Below, piece by piece: positions 44,751 through 53,271 of a stretch of 64,000 nt of DNA (position 1 is its first letter; every line of letters starts with the position of its first letter). The DNA is from Amycolatopsis roodepoortensis (lineage in GTDB: Bacteria; Actinomycetota; Actinomycetes; Mycobacteriales; Pseudonocardiaceae). The notes below the pieces were generated by a model, which had not been told where the DNA came from, did not search any database, and saw nothing but the letters and a program-made list of their open reading frames with translations. The position numbers were made by a program, and so were the translations under genes. Location: the NCBI RefSeq assembly GCF_014873915.1, contig NZ_JADBEJ010000004.1, positions 62,001-126,000 on the forward strand, written 5' to 3'.

Positions 44751-45634
44751 CGCCGACCATTTCGACCACCGGCCTGACCCGGCGCTACGGCGACCATCTC
44801 GCGCTCGGCGATGTCTCGGTCGACATCGAAGAAGGCAAGATCACCGGCCTGCTGGGCCGCAACGGCGCCGGCAAGAGCACCTTCCTGCGCATCGTCACCG
44901 CGCAGGAGTTCGCCAGCGCGGGCTCGGTCCGTGTGTTCGGCGAGAGCCCGGTCGAGAACGAGCGGGTGCTGAAGCGCCTGGTGCTCGTCCGCGAAGACCA
45001 GCAGTTCCCGGATTTCAAGGTGCGGCACGCGCTTTCGGCGGCGTCTTGGTTCTACCCGAACTGGGACTCCGAACTCGCCGACACGCTGCTCCGCGATTTC
45101 GACCTGCCGACGAAGCGCCCGGTCAAGAAGCTCTCGCGAGGCATGCGCTCGGCGCTGTCGATCACGATCGGGCTCGCGGCACGTGCGGAACTCACGCTGC
45201 TCGACGAGCCATACGCGGGCCTCGACGCCGTCGCGCGCCAGCTGTTCTACGACCGGTTGCTCGACGACTACTCGGCCCATCCGCGCACGATCCTGCTCTC
45301 CACGCACCTGATCGACGAGGTGGCCGATCTGCTGGAGCACGTGGTGATGATCGACAAGGGCCGCGTCGTCCTCGACGCGGCGGCCGACGAACTGCGCGGC
45401 TCGGCCGTCACGGTCACCGGCCCCGCCCTCGCGGTGGACGATTTCGTCAGCGGCCGCCGGGTGCTGCACCGCCGCAAGATCGGCTCGCGGGCTTCGGTGA
45501 CCGTCGCCGACGCGCTCGATCCCGCCGCGACGGCGAAGGCGAAGGCCCTGCACCTGAAACTCGAGCCGCTTTCCTTGCAGCAACTGATGGTGCACACCTC
45601 CAACGGACAGACCGCAGAGGAGGCGTCCGCATGA
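44747..45634 (+). CDS. ABC transporter ATP-binding protein (YtrB-like exporter type)
   Basis: 295 residues from ATG 44747. Walker A is GRNGAGKST and Walker B LTLLDEPYAGLD. The signature loop reads KLSRGMRSALSITIGLA, a variant common in this regulator-linked family. A ~75-residue C-terminal extension (VTVTGPALAVDDFVSGRRVLHRR) follows. It partners the membrane protein encoded next, with ATGA overlap. Export of, or sensing of, a membrane-active compound is the usual role. Confidence 0.9.
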   Translation: MTPTISTTGLTRRYGDHLALGDVSVDIEEGKITGLLGRNGAGKSTFLRIVTAQEFASAGSVRVFGESPVENERVLKRLVLVREDQQFPDFKVRHALSAASWFYPNWDSELADTLLRDFDLPTKRPVKKLSRGMRSALSITIGLAARAELTLLDEPYAGLDAVARQLFYDRLLDDYSAHPRTILLSTHLIDEVADLLEHVVMIDKGRVVLDAAADELRGSAVTVTGPALAVDDFVSGRRVLHRRKIGSRASVTVADALDPAATAKAKALHLKLEPLSLQQLMVHTSNGQTAEEASA

Positions 45635-46320
45635 ACACCCTGATCAACGTCGCGCGTTACCACCTGGTGGACCGGCTGCAGTACGTCGTCCTCCCGGTCG
45701 GCATCACGTTCTTCGCCTTCGGGGTGAACGTCGCGATCTTCTCGCTGCTCCCCGAAACACCCGACGAGAACTACTCCGGCGGCCTGTTCACGCTGTTCGT
45801 GTTCATGTTCGTCTGCGGTGCCTTGAGCATGACGAAGTCGCTCCCGTTCGGGCTCGCGCTGGGCGTGTCGAGGCGGTCGTACTACCTGGGCACGATCCTG
45901 CTCGTGGCGGGACTCTCCGCGCTGTATGCGGTGGGGATCGTCGTGTTCCAGGCGATCGAGGACGCGACCGGCGGCTGGGGGCTCGGGCTCAACTACTTCC
46001 GCGTCCCCTGGCTGCTCGATGGTCCCTGGTACCTGACCCTGCTCACGTCGTTCGTGTTGCTGACGCTGGTGTTCGTCTACGGCATGTGGTACGGCCTGAT
46101 CTACCGGCGCGCCGCGGTGCCGGGTGTCGTCCTGTTCGGCGCCGCGCAGGTCCTGGTGCTGCTGGGCGGCGTGCTGTTGCTCAGCTGGACCGATTCCTGG
46201 CCGAAGCTCGGCACGTTCTTCAGCACGCTGACCGTCGGCGGCGTGACCGGGGTGCTCGCCCTGCTGGTCTGCGTCGCGGGAGCGGGCGGATTCGCCACCA
46301 TGCGCCGCGTCACCGTCTGA
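45631..46320 (+). CDS. ABC transporter membrane subunit of the YtrA-type operon
   Basis: 229 residues from ATG 45631 with GAGGAGG ahead. Six hydrophobic segments are visible (about 20-38, 49-66, 85-105, 130-155, 165-185 and 195-220), which suits an ABC-2-like exporter half. No large extracellular domain is present. It is translationally coupled to the ATPase. Substrate unknown. Confidence 0.82.
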   Translation: MNTLINVARYHLVDRLQYVVLPVGITFFAFGVNVAIFSLLPETPDENYSGGLFTLFVFMFVCGALSMTKSLPFGLALGVSRRSYYLGTILLVAGLSALYAVGIVVFQAIEDATGGWGLGLNYFRVPWLLDGPWYLTLLTSFVLLTLVFVYGMWYGLIYRRAAVPGVVLFGAAQVLVLLGGVLLLSWTDSWPKLGTFFSTLTVGGVTGVLALLVCVAGAGGFATMRRVTV

Positions 46321-46347
46321 AAGTCCTTCCACCCCAAGGAGTTCGTC

Positions 46348-46701
46348 ATGGCCGTGAGTCATGTGGTGCTGTCGGTGCTGCTGGCCGCGATCTTCGCCGT
46401 GCTGGGGGTGGCGAAGATCCTGCGTCAGCCGGCGTTGGTCTCCCGGACCGAGAGGATCGGCTTCTCGGTCCGGGCGATCCAGGGGATCGGCGCGCTCGAA
46501 CTCGCGGGAGCGGCGGGCCTGGTGGCCGGGTTGTTCTGGCGGCCGCTCGGGATCGCCGCGGCGGCAGGCCTGGTCGCCTTGCTGATCGGGGCGGCGGTCT
46601 CCCACGTGCGGGCGGGCGACGGGATCAAGGACGTCGCCCCGCCGGTCTGGCTCGCGCTGGTCTCGGCGGCGGCCGCCGTCACCGCGATCGTTTCGGCTTA
46701 G
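46348..46701 (+). CDS. DoxX family membrane protein
   Basis: 117 residues from ATG 46348, AAGGAG upstream. Four membrane helices are seen, with DoxX-type features: VLLAAIFAVLGVAKILRQPALV, RAIQGIGALELAGAAGLVAGLFWRPLG and AAVSHVRAGD. Such proteins occur in redox and envelope contexts, and the exact role here is unknown. It follows the ABC operon by 27 bp on the same strand. Its TAG overlaps the TAA of the convergent membrane-protein gene. Confidence 0.85.
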   Translation: MAVSHVVLSVLLAAIFAVLGVAKILRQPALVSRTERIGFSVRAIQGIGALELAGAAGLVAGLFWRPLGIAAAAGLVALLIGAAVSHVRAGDGIKDVAPPVWLALVSAAAAVTAIVSA

Positions 46702-47882
46702 ACCGCAAGCGTTTCGCGGGCTCTGTCCCGGATGCGTCCGACCACGGTGGACCGCCGCCAGGCCCGCGTGACCTCCACGAGCCACGCCGCTTCGGTGGCG
46801 ATGTCCGGCTCATCGAGGTAGGTCGCCGGGACGTCGTCGGGGGCGTACCGGCGGCCCGCCTCGGAGGCGACGAGCGCGGCGGCCAGTGCCGCCGCCTCGA
46901 TCGTCGCGGCGATCCGGGCTTCGGGGATCTTCGCCTCGCGTGCTCGGGCCTCCGCGAGCGCTGGAACGTCCGGATCGAAGTAGGGCCGCAACGCGAGATG
47001 GCCGTCCCGGATCTCGATCACCCTGCGGTACAAGGCGAATTCGACGCCACCCGGCATGCCGGGGCCAGGGTCGAGCGCGATTTCGGGGACCGCGTCGCGC
47101 AGCGCGGCCCACAACGGCTCGATCCGGCGGTACGTCCGGTACGCGCCGATGAGCCGGAACGGCGTGGCCAGCGCGGGCCCCCACACGCTGAGTGTCGCGC
47201 CCGCCCCGGCGAGCCCGACGCTCAGCGCCGCCAGGATCGCCGAGAACGTCTCCTCACCGGCGTCGACCGCGCCGGTGGTGGCGAGGATGTAGATGTCGTC
47301 GACGTCCCAGAATGTCCAGCCCAGCGCGGAAACCCCGCCACCGACGAGCAGCCACAGCCCGATGCGAAGCGGGCCAGGTGCGGCATGACGCGCGAAGCGG
47401 GCGAAGACGATCGAGAAAGTCAGCAGACTGATCAGACCGTAGACGAGGAAAAGGACGTTGTACGCGACGAACCAGCCGAGCCTGCCCGGCCCGGCGGCGG
47501 TGTGGTCGCCGACCCGGTAACTGTCGGACAGGAAGAAGAGCGCGGTTTCGGCGGCCACCACGGTCCAGGAAAGCATCGCGTGCCACCCGATCCGCTTGCC
47601 CTCCCCCAGTTTCAGCGACCGCGCGAACGCGACCGCGAACGCCATCGCGCCGATCTTGAGCAGGTCGGCCGCGAGATTCAGGAGGCTGCCCATGGGTTCC
47701 TCGACGCCGACGGCGTTCTCCATGGCCGGGGTGAGCAGCATGATGCCGCCCGCGATGCACATCCCGAACGCGCTCAGGAACCACATCCGCCGCAGGGGCT
47801 GGGTGTGGCGGGCCTGGATCAGCTTGTAGCCGAAGCCCGCGAAAGCCACCACGCAGCAGAAATACGCGATGGTCTCGGTCAC
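46698..47882 (-). CDS. MAB_1171c-like multi-pass membrane protein
   Basis: 394 residues from GTG 47882, overlapping the metalloprotease stop (GTGA). Seven to eight membrane segments lie in the first ~230 residues, starting VTETIAYFCCVVAFAGFGYKL. A ~160-residue cytoplasmic helical domain follows, with RTYRRIEPLWAALRDAVPEI, YRRVIEIRDGHLALRPYFD and EAAWLVEVTRAW. This arrangement matches the MAB_1171c family, called putative transporter without proof. It regularly follows an XRE regulator and an ImmA/IrrE-type protein in actinobacteria. Confidence 0.8.
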   Translation of the reverse strand: MTETIAYFCCVVAFAGFGYKLIQARHTQPLRRMWFLSAFGMCIAGGIMLLTPAMENAVGVEEPMGSLLNLAADLLKIGAMAFAVAFARSLKLGEGKRIGWHAMLSWTVVAAETALFFLSDSYRVGDHTAAGPGRLGWFVAYNVLFLVYGLISLLTFSIVFARFARHAAPGPLRIGLWLLVGGGVSALGWTFWDVDDIYILATTGAVDAGEETFSAILAALSVGLAGAGATLSVWGPALATPFRLIGAYRTYRRIEPLWAALRDAVPEIALDPGPGMPGGVEFALYRRVIEIRDGHLALRPYFDPDVPALAEARAREAKIPEARIAATIEAAALAAALVASEAGRRYAPDDVPATYLDEPDIATEAAWLVEVTRAWRRSTVVGRIRDRARETLAV

Positions 47883-48436
47883 GGCCGCTTCCGGCTGCCG
47901 AAGAGATCGTCGACCCTCGCCATACCGCCGGCGAGATCGCTCCCGCTCTCGTCGGGACGCGCGGCGCCGCGCACCGCCGTCCGCGCGACCCGACGCGCCA
48001 GGAGACTGGCGAGCAACTCCGCCTCCTGTTCCTCGACGGCGCTGTAGCTCGTGCGGCCGAGGACACGGCGGACGAGTTCGGGCGACAGGTTCGGCATGAG
48101 GGTCTTGCCGGCGGCGGCGTCGAGCACGATCCCGTCCGCCCCGGCGTCCGAACCGACGTGCCCGCACACCAGGTGGCCGACCTCGTGCAGCAGGATGTGC
48201 CGCCGGTGCAGGGCGGTGGTGTTGGTCGGATAGAGGATGTAGTCCGCGCGTTCCGTGCTCATCAGCAGCCCGCACGGGCCGCTGGAAGGGACGCTGACCT
48301 GCATCAATTCGATGGGACGGCCGCGTTCGGCCGCGAGTTCCGCGACGAAGGACCCGGCGTCGAACGGTTCGGGAAGGGTGACGCCGTCGGCGAGACTCCG
48401 GCAGCGGCGCCACAACTCCTTACGGCGACGGTCCAC
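47879..48436 (-). CDS. ImmA/IrrE-type HExxH metalloprotease-like protein
   Basis: 185 residues from GTG 48436, directly after the TGA of the XRE gene (TGAGTG). The zinc motif is in RRHILLHEVGHLVCGHVG. The protein also has PCGLLMSTERADYILYPTNT before it and YSAVEEQEAELLASLLARR after it, the usual third-ligand region. ImmA/IrrE proteins cleave a partner XRE repressor in phage and stress systems, so the preceding regulator is the natural target. The membrane protein follows by overlap. Confidence 0.87.
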   Translation of the reverse strand: MDRRRKELWRRCRSLADGVTLPEPFDAGSFVAELAAERGRPIELMQVSVPSSGPCGLLMSTERADYILYPTNTTALHRRHILLHEVGHLVCGHVGSDAGADGIVLDAAAGKTLMPNLSPELVRRVLGRTSYSAVEEQEAELLASLLARRVARTAVRGAARPDESGSDLAGGMARVDDLFGSRKRP

Positions 48437-48877
48437 TCACGACTCCTTCTTCTGGCCGCCCCGTCCGGATTCCCTGCGGGCGATCGCGTCGATCATGTCG
48501 CTGATGGTGTCGAGTCCGTCGGGGGAAAGCGTTACGGCCCGCAGCGCGACGTCGCGGACACCGGCGTCGCGAAGGGCGCCGAGGAGCGCGAGTTCCTCGG
48601 CGATCTTGGCGCTCTGCTCGTCGTCGAAGAAGTACGCGGGCGAGACGCCGAAGAACTGCGCGAGCGCCTCGAGGTGGCGTTTCGTCGGATTGTCCCGACG
48701 GCCCGTGCGCAACTGCCACAGGTACGTCGTCGAGAAACTTTCGCCGGTCGCCTCGCGGCAGGCCTTGGCGACCTCCTCGTGGCTGTACGGCTCGCGATCG
48801 GGTCTCAGCACGATCTGGAACAGCTTGTCGATCTTCTCGGCGAGCGTCGTCTTGCCGGGCTCGGTCGCGGCCACCAT
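48437..48877 (-). CDS. XRE/EspR-like helix-turn-helix regulator
   Basis: 146 residues from ATG 48877, GGAG 4 bases upstream. The N-terminal HTH (LAEKIDKLFQIVLRPDREPYSHEEVAKACREATGESFSTTYLWQLRTGRRDNPTKRHLEALAQFFGVSPAYFFDDE) closely follows the EspR pattern of mycobacteria. A dimerising helix (ELALLGALRDAGVRDVALRAVTLSPDGLDTISDMIDAI) completes it. It leads a three-gene cassette with an HExxH protein and a membrane protein. A TGTCGT..ACGACA palindrome lies 50 bp upstream. Confidence 0.88.
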   Translation of the reverse strand: MVAATEPGKTTLAEKIDKLFQIVLRPDREPYSHEEVAKACREATGESFSTTYLWQLRTGRRDNPTKRHLEALAQFFGVSPAYFFDDEQSAKIAEELALLGALRDAGVRDVALRAVTLSPDGLDTISDMIDAIARRESGRGGQKKES

Positions 48878-48926
48878 CCCACTCCCTACATGTCGTGCCC
48901 GTTCATGCTAGTTGACGCGGCGCCCG

Positions 48927-48940
48927 TGTCGTACACGACA
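48927..48940. promoter_or_regulatory. Palindrome TGTCGT-ac-ACGACA, candidate XRE operator
   Basis: Perfect six-base arms about 50 bp upstream of the XRE start. A half-site ATGTCGTG lies at 48889-48896. It is likely an autoregulatory site, inferred by position. Confidence 0.5.
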
Positions 48941-48944
48941 GTTT

Positions 48945-49805
48945 TCACCTCGCGCGCGGCTTCGGCTGGCACCGCGGGCAGGAGAACGACGAACGGTTCA
49001 TGAAGGGGTCGCGCCGGATGGCCGTCCCGCACCGGCCGCAGGGCAGTCCTTCCTGGCCGTAGGCGTCGAGTGACCGGTCGAAGTAGCCGGACTCGCCGTT
49101 GATGTTGACGTACAGCGCGTCGAACGACGTCCCGCCGGCGACCAGCGCCTCGGCCATCACGTCACTGGCGGCGGTGAGCACGGTGCGGCCGTGGGCGGCG
49201 GTGAGCCTGTCGGTCGGACGGGCCCAGTGGAGCTTGGCGCGCCAGAGCGCCTCGTCGGCGTAGATGTTGCCGATCCCGGAGACGAGGGTCTGGTCGAGCA
49301 GGGCGCGTTTGAGCTCGGTTCGCCTCGACCGCAGCGCGCGGACGGCCTGGTCGAGGTCGAACCGCGGATCCATCGGGTCGCGGGCGATATGCGCGATGGT
49401 GCCCGGCAACGCCGTACCGTCGACCTCGGTGAGTTCCGCGAGCGCCAGCCCTCCGAAGGTCCGCTGGTCGACGAAGCGCAACTCCGAACCGTTGTCGGCG
49501 AAGCGGAATCGCACGCGAAGGTGCTTCTCGTCCGGCGCGTCGCCGGGCTGGACGAGCATCTGACCGCTCATGCCGAGGTGCGCGAGCATGGCCTGGCCGT
49601 CGGAGAGTTCCAGCCACAGATACTTGCCGCGGCGCCGGGCGGCGGTGATCTTCACCCCGGAAAGCCGGCCGCCGAAGTCCTCGGCGCCGAGTTCGTGGCG
49701 GCGGATCGCGCGGGCGTGAAGGACTTCGACCTCGGTGATCGTCCGGCCGGAGACATGCGCCTCGAGCCCGGCACGGACCACCTCGACCTCGGGGAGTTCG
49801 GGCAT
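48945..49805 (-). CDS. mutM: Formamidopyrimidine-DNA glycosylase
   Basis: 286 residues from ATG 49805. The catalytic N-terminal proline and glutamate are in [13 protein letters not shown]. The conserved lysine is in [11 protein letters not shown], the helix-two-turn-helix is in [18 protein letters not shown], and the C-terminal zinc finger is CGRCG...CPRC. It removes 8-oxoguanine and nicks abasic sites. In many actinobacteria it follows rnc as here. The downstream smc-ftsY genes normally found next are not here; the XRE cassette takes that place. Confidence 0.97.
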   Translation of the reverse strand: MPELPEVEVVRAGLEAHVSGRTITEVEVLHARAIRRHELGAEDFGGRLSGVKITAARRRGKYLWLELSDGQAMLAHLGMSGQMLVQPGDAPDEKHLRVRFRFADNGSELRFVDQRTFGGLALAELTEVDGTALPGTIAHIARDPMDPRFDLDQAVRALRSRRTELKRALLDQTLVSGIGNIYADEALWRAKLHWARPTDRLTAAHGRTVLTAASDVMAEALVAGGTSFDALYVNINGESGYFDRSLDAYGQEGLPCGRCGTAIRRDPFMNRSSFSCPRCQPKPRAR

Positions 49806-49826
49806 GCCGTCGATTCTCCCACCGGC

Positions 49827-49874
49827 CCTCGTGAGTGGTGATGCCGGTTCTAACCGTCATTACCACTCACGAGG
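49827..49874. terminator. Palindrome with 13-bp outer arms, CGTGAGTGG family
   Basis: CCTCGTGAGTGGT and its complement, with an inner CGGTT-ct-AACCG stem much like that at 15368-15409. It lies between rnc and mutM, so mutM may have its own promoter. Confidence 0.6.
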
Positions 49875-49885
49875 AAGTGCGGGAC

Positions 49886-50632
49886 TCAGGTCGTTTTCGG
49901 TGGCTGATCGATGTCGAGTTCGGCCGAAAGCTGGCGCCAGGCCGTCTCGGCGGCCTTCTGCTCGGCTTCCTTCTTGGTCGTTCCCGAGCCGTAGCCGAGT
50001 TCGCGCCCGCCGACGAGGACGGTGGCGCTGAACTCCTTGCGGTGATCGGGCCCGGTGTCCTCGACCTTGTACTCGGGCACGCCGAGCCCGGCCGACGCCG
50101 TCAGCTCCTGGAGGCTGGTCTTCCAGTCCAGGCCGGCGCCACGCAGCGGCGCCTCGGCGAGCAGGTCGTCGAACAGGTGGTGCACGAGCTTGCGCGCGAC
50201 GTCGATACCGTGCTGCTGGTACGCGGCGCCGATGACGGCTTCGAGCCCGTCGGCGAGGATGCTCGCCTTGTCCCGGCCGCCGGTGAGCTCTTCGCCCTTG
50301 CCCAGCAACAGGTGCTTGCCCAGCCCGCCCTCACCGAGACCGCGCGCGACCCTGGCCAGTGCGTGCATGTTGACCACGCTGGCCCGGAGCTTCGCGAGCT
50401 GCCCCTCGGCAAGTTCGGGATGGGTGTTGTAGAGGTGGTCGGTGACGACCAGGCCCAGCACCGCGTCCCCGAGGAACTCCAACCGCTCGTTCGGCGGCAA
50501 CCCACCGTTCTCATAGGCATAAGAACGGTGGGTCAACGACAGCGTCAGCAGCTCGGGTTCGATCGTGATCCCGAGAGCTTCGAGCAGTGGTGCGGGGTCC
50601 GCGGGTGGTGCACCGGCGGATTTGCCCCCCAT
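49886..50632 (-). CDS. rnc: Ribonuclease III
   Basis: 248 residues from ATG 50632. The signature [21 protein letters not shown] holds the catalytic Glu and Asp, and [16 protein letters not shown] the second acidic pair. A double-stranded-RNA-binding domain occupies about residues 160-235 ([20 protein letters not shown]...[13 protein letters not shown]). It processes rRNA precursors and structured mRNAs. The order yceD, rpmF, rnc, mutM on one strand is the conserved bacterial arrangement. Confidence 0.97.
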   Translation of the reverse strand: MGGKSAGAPPADPAPLLEALGITIEPELLTLSLTHRSYAYENGGLPPNERLEFLGDAVLGLVVTDHLYNTHPELAEGQLAKLRASVVNMHALARVARGLGEGGLGKHLLLGKGEELTGGRDKASILADGLEAVIGAAYQQHGIDVARKLVHHLFDDLLAEAPLRGAGLDWKTSLQELTASAGLGVPEYKVEDTGPDHRKEFSATVLVGGRELGYGSGTTKKEAEQKAAETAWRQLSAELDIDQPPKTT

Positions 50633-50647
50633 GTCGTCGGCTGCCGA

Positions 50648-50830
50648 TCAGGCGGGCTCGACGACCTGGCGACCGTTGTGCTGGCCGCAGGCCGGGCACG
50701 CGATGTGCTGGAGCTTCGGCTGCTTGCAGGCGCGGTTGGAGCAGGGCACCAGCTGAACCGGAGCCGCCTTCCACTGGCTGCGGCGCGCGCGGGTGTTGGA
50801 TCGCGACATCTTCCGCTTCGGGACGGCCAC
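50648..50830 (-). CDS. rpmF: 50S ribosomal protein L32
   Basis: 60 residues from GTG 50830, with AGGAG upstream. MAVPKRKMSRSNTRARRSQWKA is the typical start. Four cysteines (30, 35, 45, 48) form a zinc-ribbon candidate, the first pair spaced CX4C rather than the usual CX2C. It lies 15 bp before rnc and 72 bp after yceD, as usual. Confidence 0.96.
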   Translation of the reverse strand: MAVPKRKMSRSNTRARRSQWKAAPVQLVPCSNRACKQPKLQHIACPACGQHNGRQVVEPA

Positions 50831-50902
50831 GAGTAGATCTCCTTCAGACGGTCTGCCCGCGGTCGCGAGCGAACTTGCTTCTCCGGAACGAGCTGGTGCT
50901 CG

Positions 50903-51520
50903 TCAGGCTTGCTTTCCGGGGCCATCGGCCTGGTCATCGCCCGTTTCGTCATCGAAACGATCGACCAGCGCGGCCCACCGAGGGTCTATCTTCTCATGCC
51001 CGTGACCGGGCTCGAGATCGGCCCACTTGACACCGCATTCGGTGCACAGTCCCCGGCAGTCCTCGGCGCACAGCGGGGCCAGCGGCAGCGCCAGCACCAC
51101 CGCGTCGCGGACCGTCGGCTCGAGGTCGATCCGGTCGTCCACCAGGCGCGGGATCTCGTCCTCGTCGGTGGTCTCCTCGGTCGCGGAGCCGGGGTAGGCG
51201 AAGAGCTCGGTCAGGTCGACCTCGACGTCCTCGGTGATCGGGTCGAGGCACCGCGAGCAGTGCCCCGTCGCGACGGCGGACGCCGTGCCGCTGACGAGCA
51301 CACCCTCGACGACGGACTCGAGCATGAGATCGAGTTCGAGGGTGGAACCGGCGTCGATGGTGATGACGTCGGGCACACCGAGCGCGGTCTCGACGGGGAT
51401 CGAGCGTTGGACGGCCTTGCTCAGGCCGGCGTGACGGCCGAGTTCGCGGGTGTCGAGCACCCACGGGTTCCGGTCGTCCAGTTGCGCAGGCCTGGCCTGC
51501 GGCGACTTGTTCTCAGACAT
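50903..51520 (-). CDS. YceD/DUF177 family protein
   Basis: 205 residues from ATG 51520. The YceD core VSGTASAVATGHCSRCLDPI and the C-terminal PLCAEDCRGLCTECG give two cysteine pairs able to bind zinc. YceD is needed for 23S rRNA accumulation in some bacteria and is nearly always encoded just before rpmF, as here. The N-terminal ~20 residues are polar and probably flexible. Confidence 0.93.
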   Translation of the reverse strand: MSENKSPQARPAQLDDRNPWVLDTRELGRHAGLSKAVQRSIPVETALGVPDVITIDAGSTLELDLMLESVVEGVLVSGTASAVATGHCSRCLDPITEDVEVDLTELFAYPGSATEETTDEDEIPRLVDDRIDLEPTVRDAVVLALPLAPLCAEDCRGLCTECGVKWADLEPGHGHEKIDPRWAALVDRFDDETGDDQADGPGKQA

Positions 51521-51581
51521 CGGTCACCAGGGTACGCAGGTCCCGCCACTCGGTTTCGGGCGCGGTCCGTGAAGTCCGTGA

Positions 51582-51638
51582 AGTACATGAAGGCCCCCTT
51601 CATTGCGCCTGGCGCGGTGAAGGGGGCCTTCATGTACT
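51582..51638. terminator. Hairpin with 21-bp perfect arms after sepIVA
   Basis: Arms at 51582-51602 and 51618-51638 containing GAAGGCCCCCTTCA and its complement around 15 bases. It starts 8 bp after the sepIVA stop and separates sepIVA from yceD. Confidence 0.8.
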
Positions 51639-51645
51639 CGAGCGA

Positions 51646-52371
51646 TCAGGACTGGTAGTCGTACAGCGACGTCCGGCTGTTGCCCGGCAGGTTGACCGGG
51701 GACCGCAGGTGGTTGCGCCCGGAGTCGACCGTCCGCAGCGTGGTCGCCAGCAGTTCGGAGAACTCGGCCAGCTTCCCGTCGACGTAGGCGTCGCAGTCAC
51801 CGCGCTGCTTGTCGGCCTCGACGTGCGCCTCGTCGACGATGCGGGCCGCCTCGCCGTGCGCGGCCTGGACGACCTCGGTCTGGGCGACGAGCCGGGCCTG
51901 TTCGGCGCGGCCGTCCTCGATGGCGCGCTCGTAGGCGTCGCGTCCCGCCTGGATCATCCGCTCCGACTCGGCGCGGGAGCGGTCGGTGAGGTTCTGGAAC
52001 TCGGCCTGCCCGGCGGCGACCATGCGCTCGGCCTCGGCGTGCGCGTCGCTCATCATCTGCTCGGCGCGGGCGCGGGCGTCGGCGAGGATGCGCTCGGCCT
52101 CGGCCTGCGCGTCGGCGACCGTGCGGTCGGCCTCGGTGTTCGCCGTGGTGATCGTCTCCGCCGCCTCGGTGCGGGCGGTCTGGATCAGCTGATCACGTTT
52201 GTCCAGGACGTCCTGGGCGTCGTCCACCTCGCCCGGCAGCGCGTCGCGGATGTCGTCGAGCAGTTCCAGGGTGTCCCCCCGCGGGACGACACAACTGGAG
52301 GTCATCGGCACGCCGCGGGCTTCCTCCACGATGGTGACGAGCTCGTCGAGCGCCTCGAAAACCCGGTACAC
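51646..52371 (-). CDS. sepIVA: SepIVA septation protein (DivIVA-like coiled coil)
   Basis: 241 residues from GTG 52371, GGGAG 5 bases ahead. The GTG six bases upstream sits on the ribosome site, and the mycobacterial homologue also starts at YRVFEALDEL. The N-terminal YRVFEALDELVTIVEEARGVPMTSSCVVPRGD and the C-terminal DAYVDGKLAEFSELLATTLRTVDSGR match M. tuberculosis Rv2927c. In between lies a long Ala/Glu/Arg coiled coil (AEAERILADARARAEQMMSDAHAEAERM). It acts at the septum and pole in cell division. Its location near rpmF and coaD is conserved. Confidence 0.93.
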   Translation of the reverse strand: MYRVFEALDELVTIVEEARGVPMTSSCVVPRGDTLELLDDIRDALPGEVDDAQDVLDKRDQLIQTARTEAAETITTANTEADRTVADAQAEAERILADARARAEQMMSDAHAEAERMVAAGQAEFQNLTDRSRAESERMIQAGRDAYERAIEDGRAEQARLVAQTEVVQAAHGEAARIVDEAHVEADKQRGDCDAYVDGKLAEFSELLATTLRTVDSGRNHLRSPVNLPGNSRTSLYDYQS

Positions 52372-52488
52372 GGCCACTCCCTACCTACAGCGATCCCCAC
52401 ATTCCCTGAACTCAGTTTGCCCTCATCGCCGCCGTAAGGGGTGAAAGCGCGCGGTACCGGGCGTGTCCCGCCTGGTACCGCGCGTCGC

Positions 52489-53271
52489 CTACCTGAGATC
52501 GAGTTCAGGATCCGAGACCAGTTTGATCAACTGGTCGTCCGGCGGACGCGAGCCTCCGTCGCCCGCGCCGGTGGACACGGCGACCACCGTGCCGTCGGCC
52601 CGGTACGCGATCGCGTCGCGACCCGGTTCGACGTCGCCGGGAGGCAACGACGGGACGGTCCCGGTGACGACGACGGTGCTTCGGTCCGGTTGGAGCAGTT
52701 TCACGCAGTCCACCGGTTCCCCGCTCGTCACCCCGCCGAGGTCGGCGTCGAAACCGCCGCGGGGCTTGCGGCCGGGCTCACAGCTGTCTTCGAGCGAGAA
52801 CCCGCGTTTGGCCGCATCGACCCCGAGAACAGTGAGAACGAGGGGACGATCGGCGCCGGAGGCGTCCCGGTAGCCGACCATGAAGACGAGGGCGTCCCAG
52901 GTGCCCAGCTGATGCACGGAGCGGATCCGGATGTCCTTCGCCCCGGTGAGCACGCCGGGCAGCGCGGTCGCCAAATGCCCGGAGATCCTCGCCTTCCGCG
53001 CGGTCAGGTCGCCGTTCTCCGGAACCGGCGACGGCGCGCCACTCGGTGGCGGCGCGACCGGGATGGGCGGCACGGCCGGCGTGGGTCCGCCCCTGGGCGC
53101 CACGAACACGGCCGCCGCCGCGATCACCGCCAGCGTGGTAGCCCCCGTCGCCGCCATCGCCCGCCGGTTCCGCGCCTTCTTCGCCGCCGTCAAGGCGACC
53201 TCGTCCGGGTCGAAGCCGAGCGGGGGCTCGGCCAGTGTGATCCCGCGCAGCCTGTTCTCGAGTTCGTCCAT
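52489..53271 (-). CDS. Membrane-anchored probable anti-sigma protein
   Basis: 260 residues from ATG 53271, sharing ATGA with the sigma-factor stop. A ~38-residue cytoplasmic part (MDELENRLRGITLAEPPLGFDPDEV) is followed by one membrane helix (AATGATTLAVIAAAAVFVA), a Pro-rich linker and a ~170-residue external domain with a cysteine pair (DSCEPGRKP, VDCVKLL). The cytoplasmic part lacks the zinc-binding HxxxCxxC motif, so anti-sigma function is inferred from coupling to the ECF gene. The external domain is not recognised. Confidence 0.7.
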   Translation of the reverse strand: MDELENRLRGITLAEPPLGFDPDEVALTAAKKARNRRAMAATGATTLAVIAAAAVFVAPRGGPTPAVPPIPVAPPPSGAPSPVPENGDLTARKARISGHLATALPGVLTGAKDIRIRSVHQLGTWDALVFMVGYRDASGADRPLVLTVLGVDAAKRGFSLEDSCEPGRKPRGGFDADLGGVTSGEPVDCVKLLQPDRSTVVVTGTVPSLPPGDVEPGRDAIAYRADGTVVAVSTGAGDGGSRPPDDQLIKLVSDPELDLR

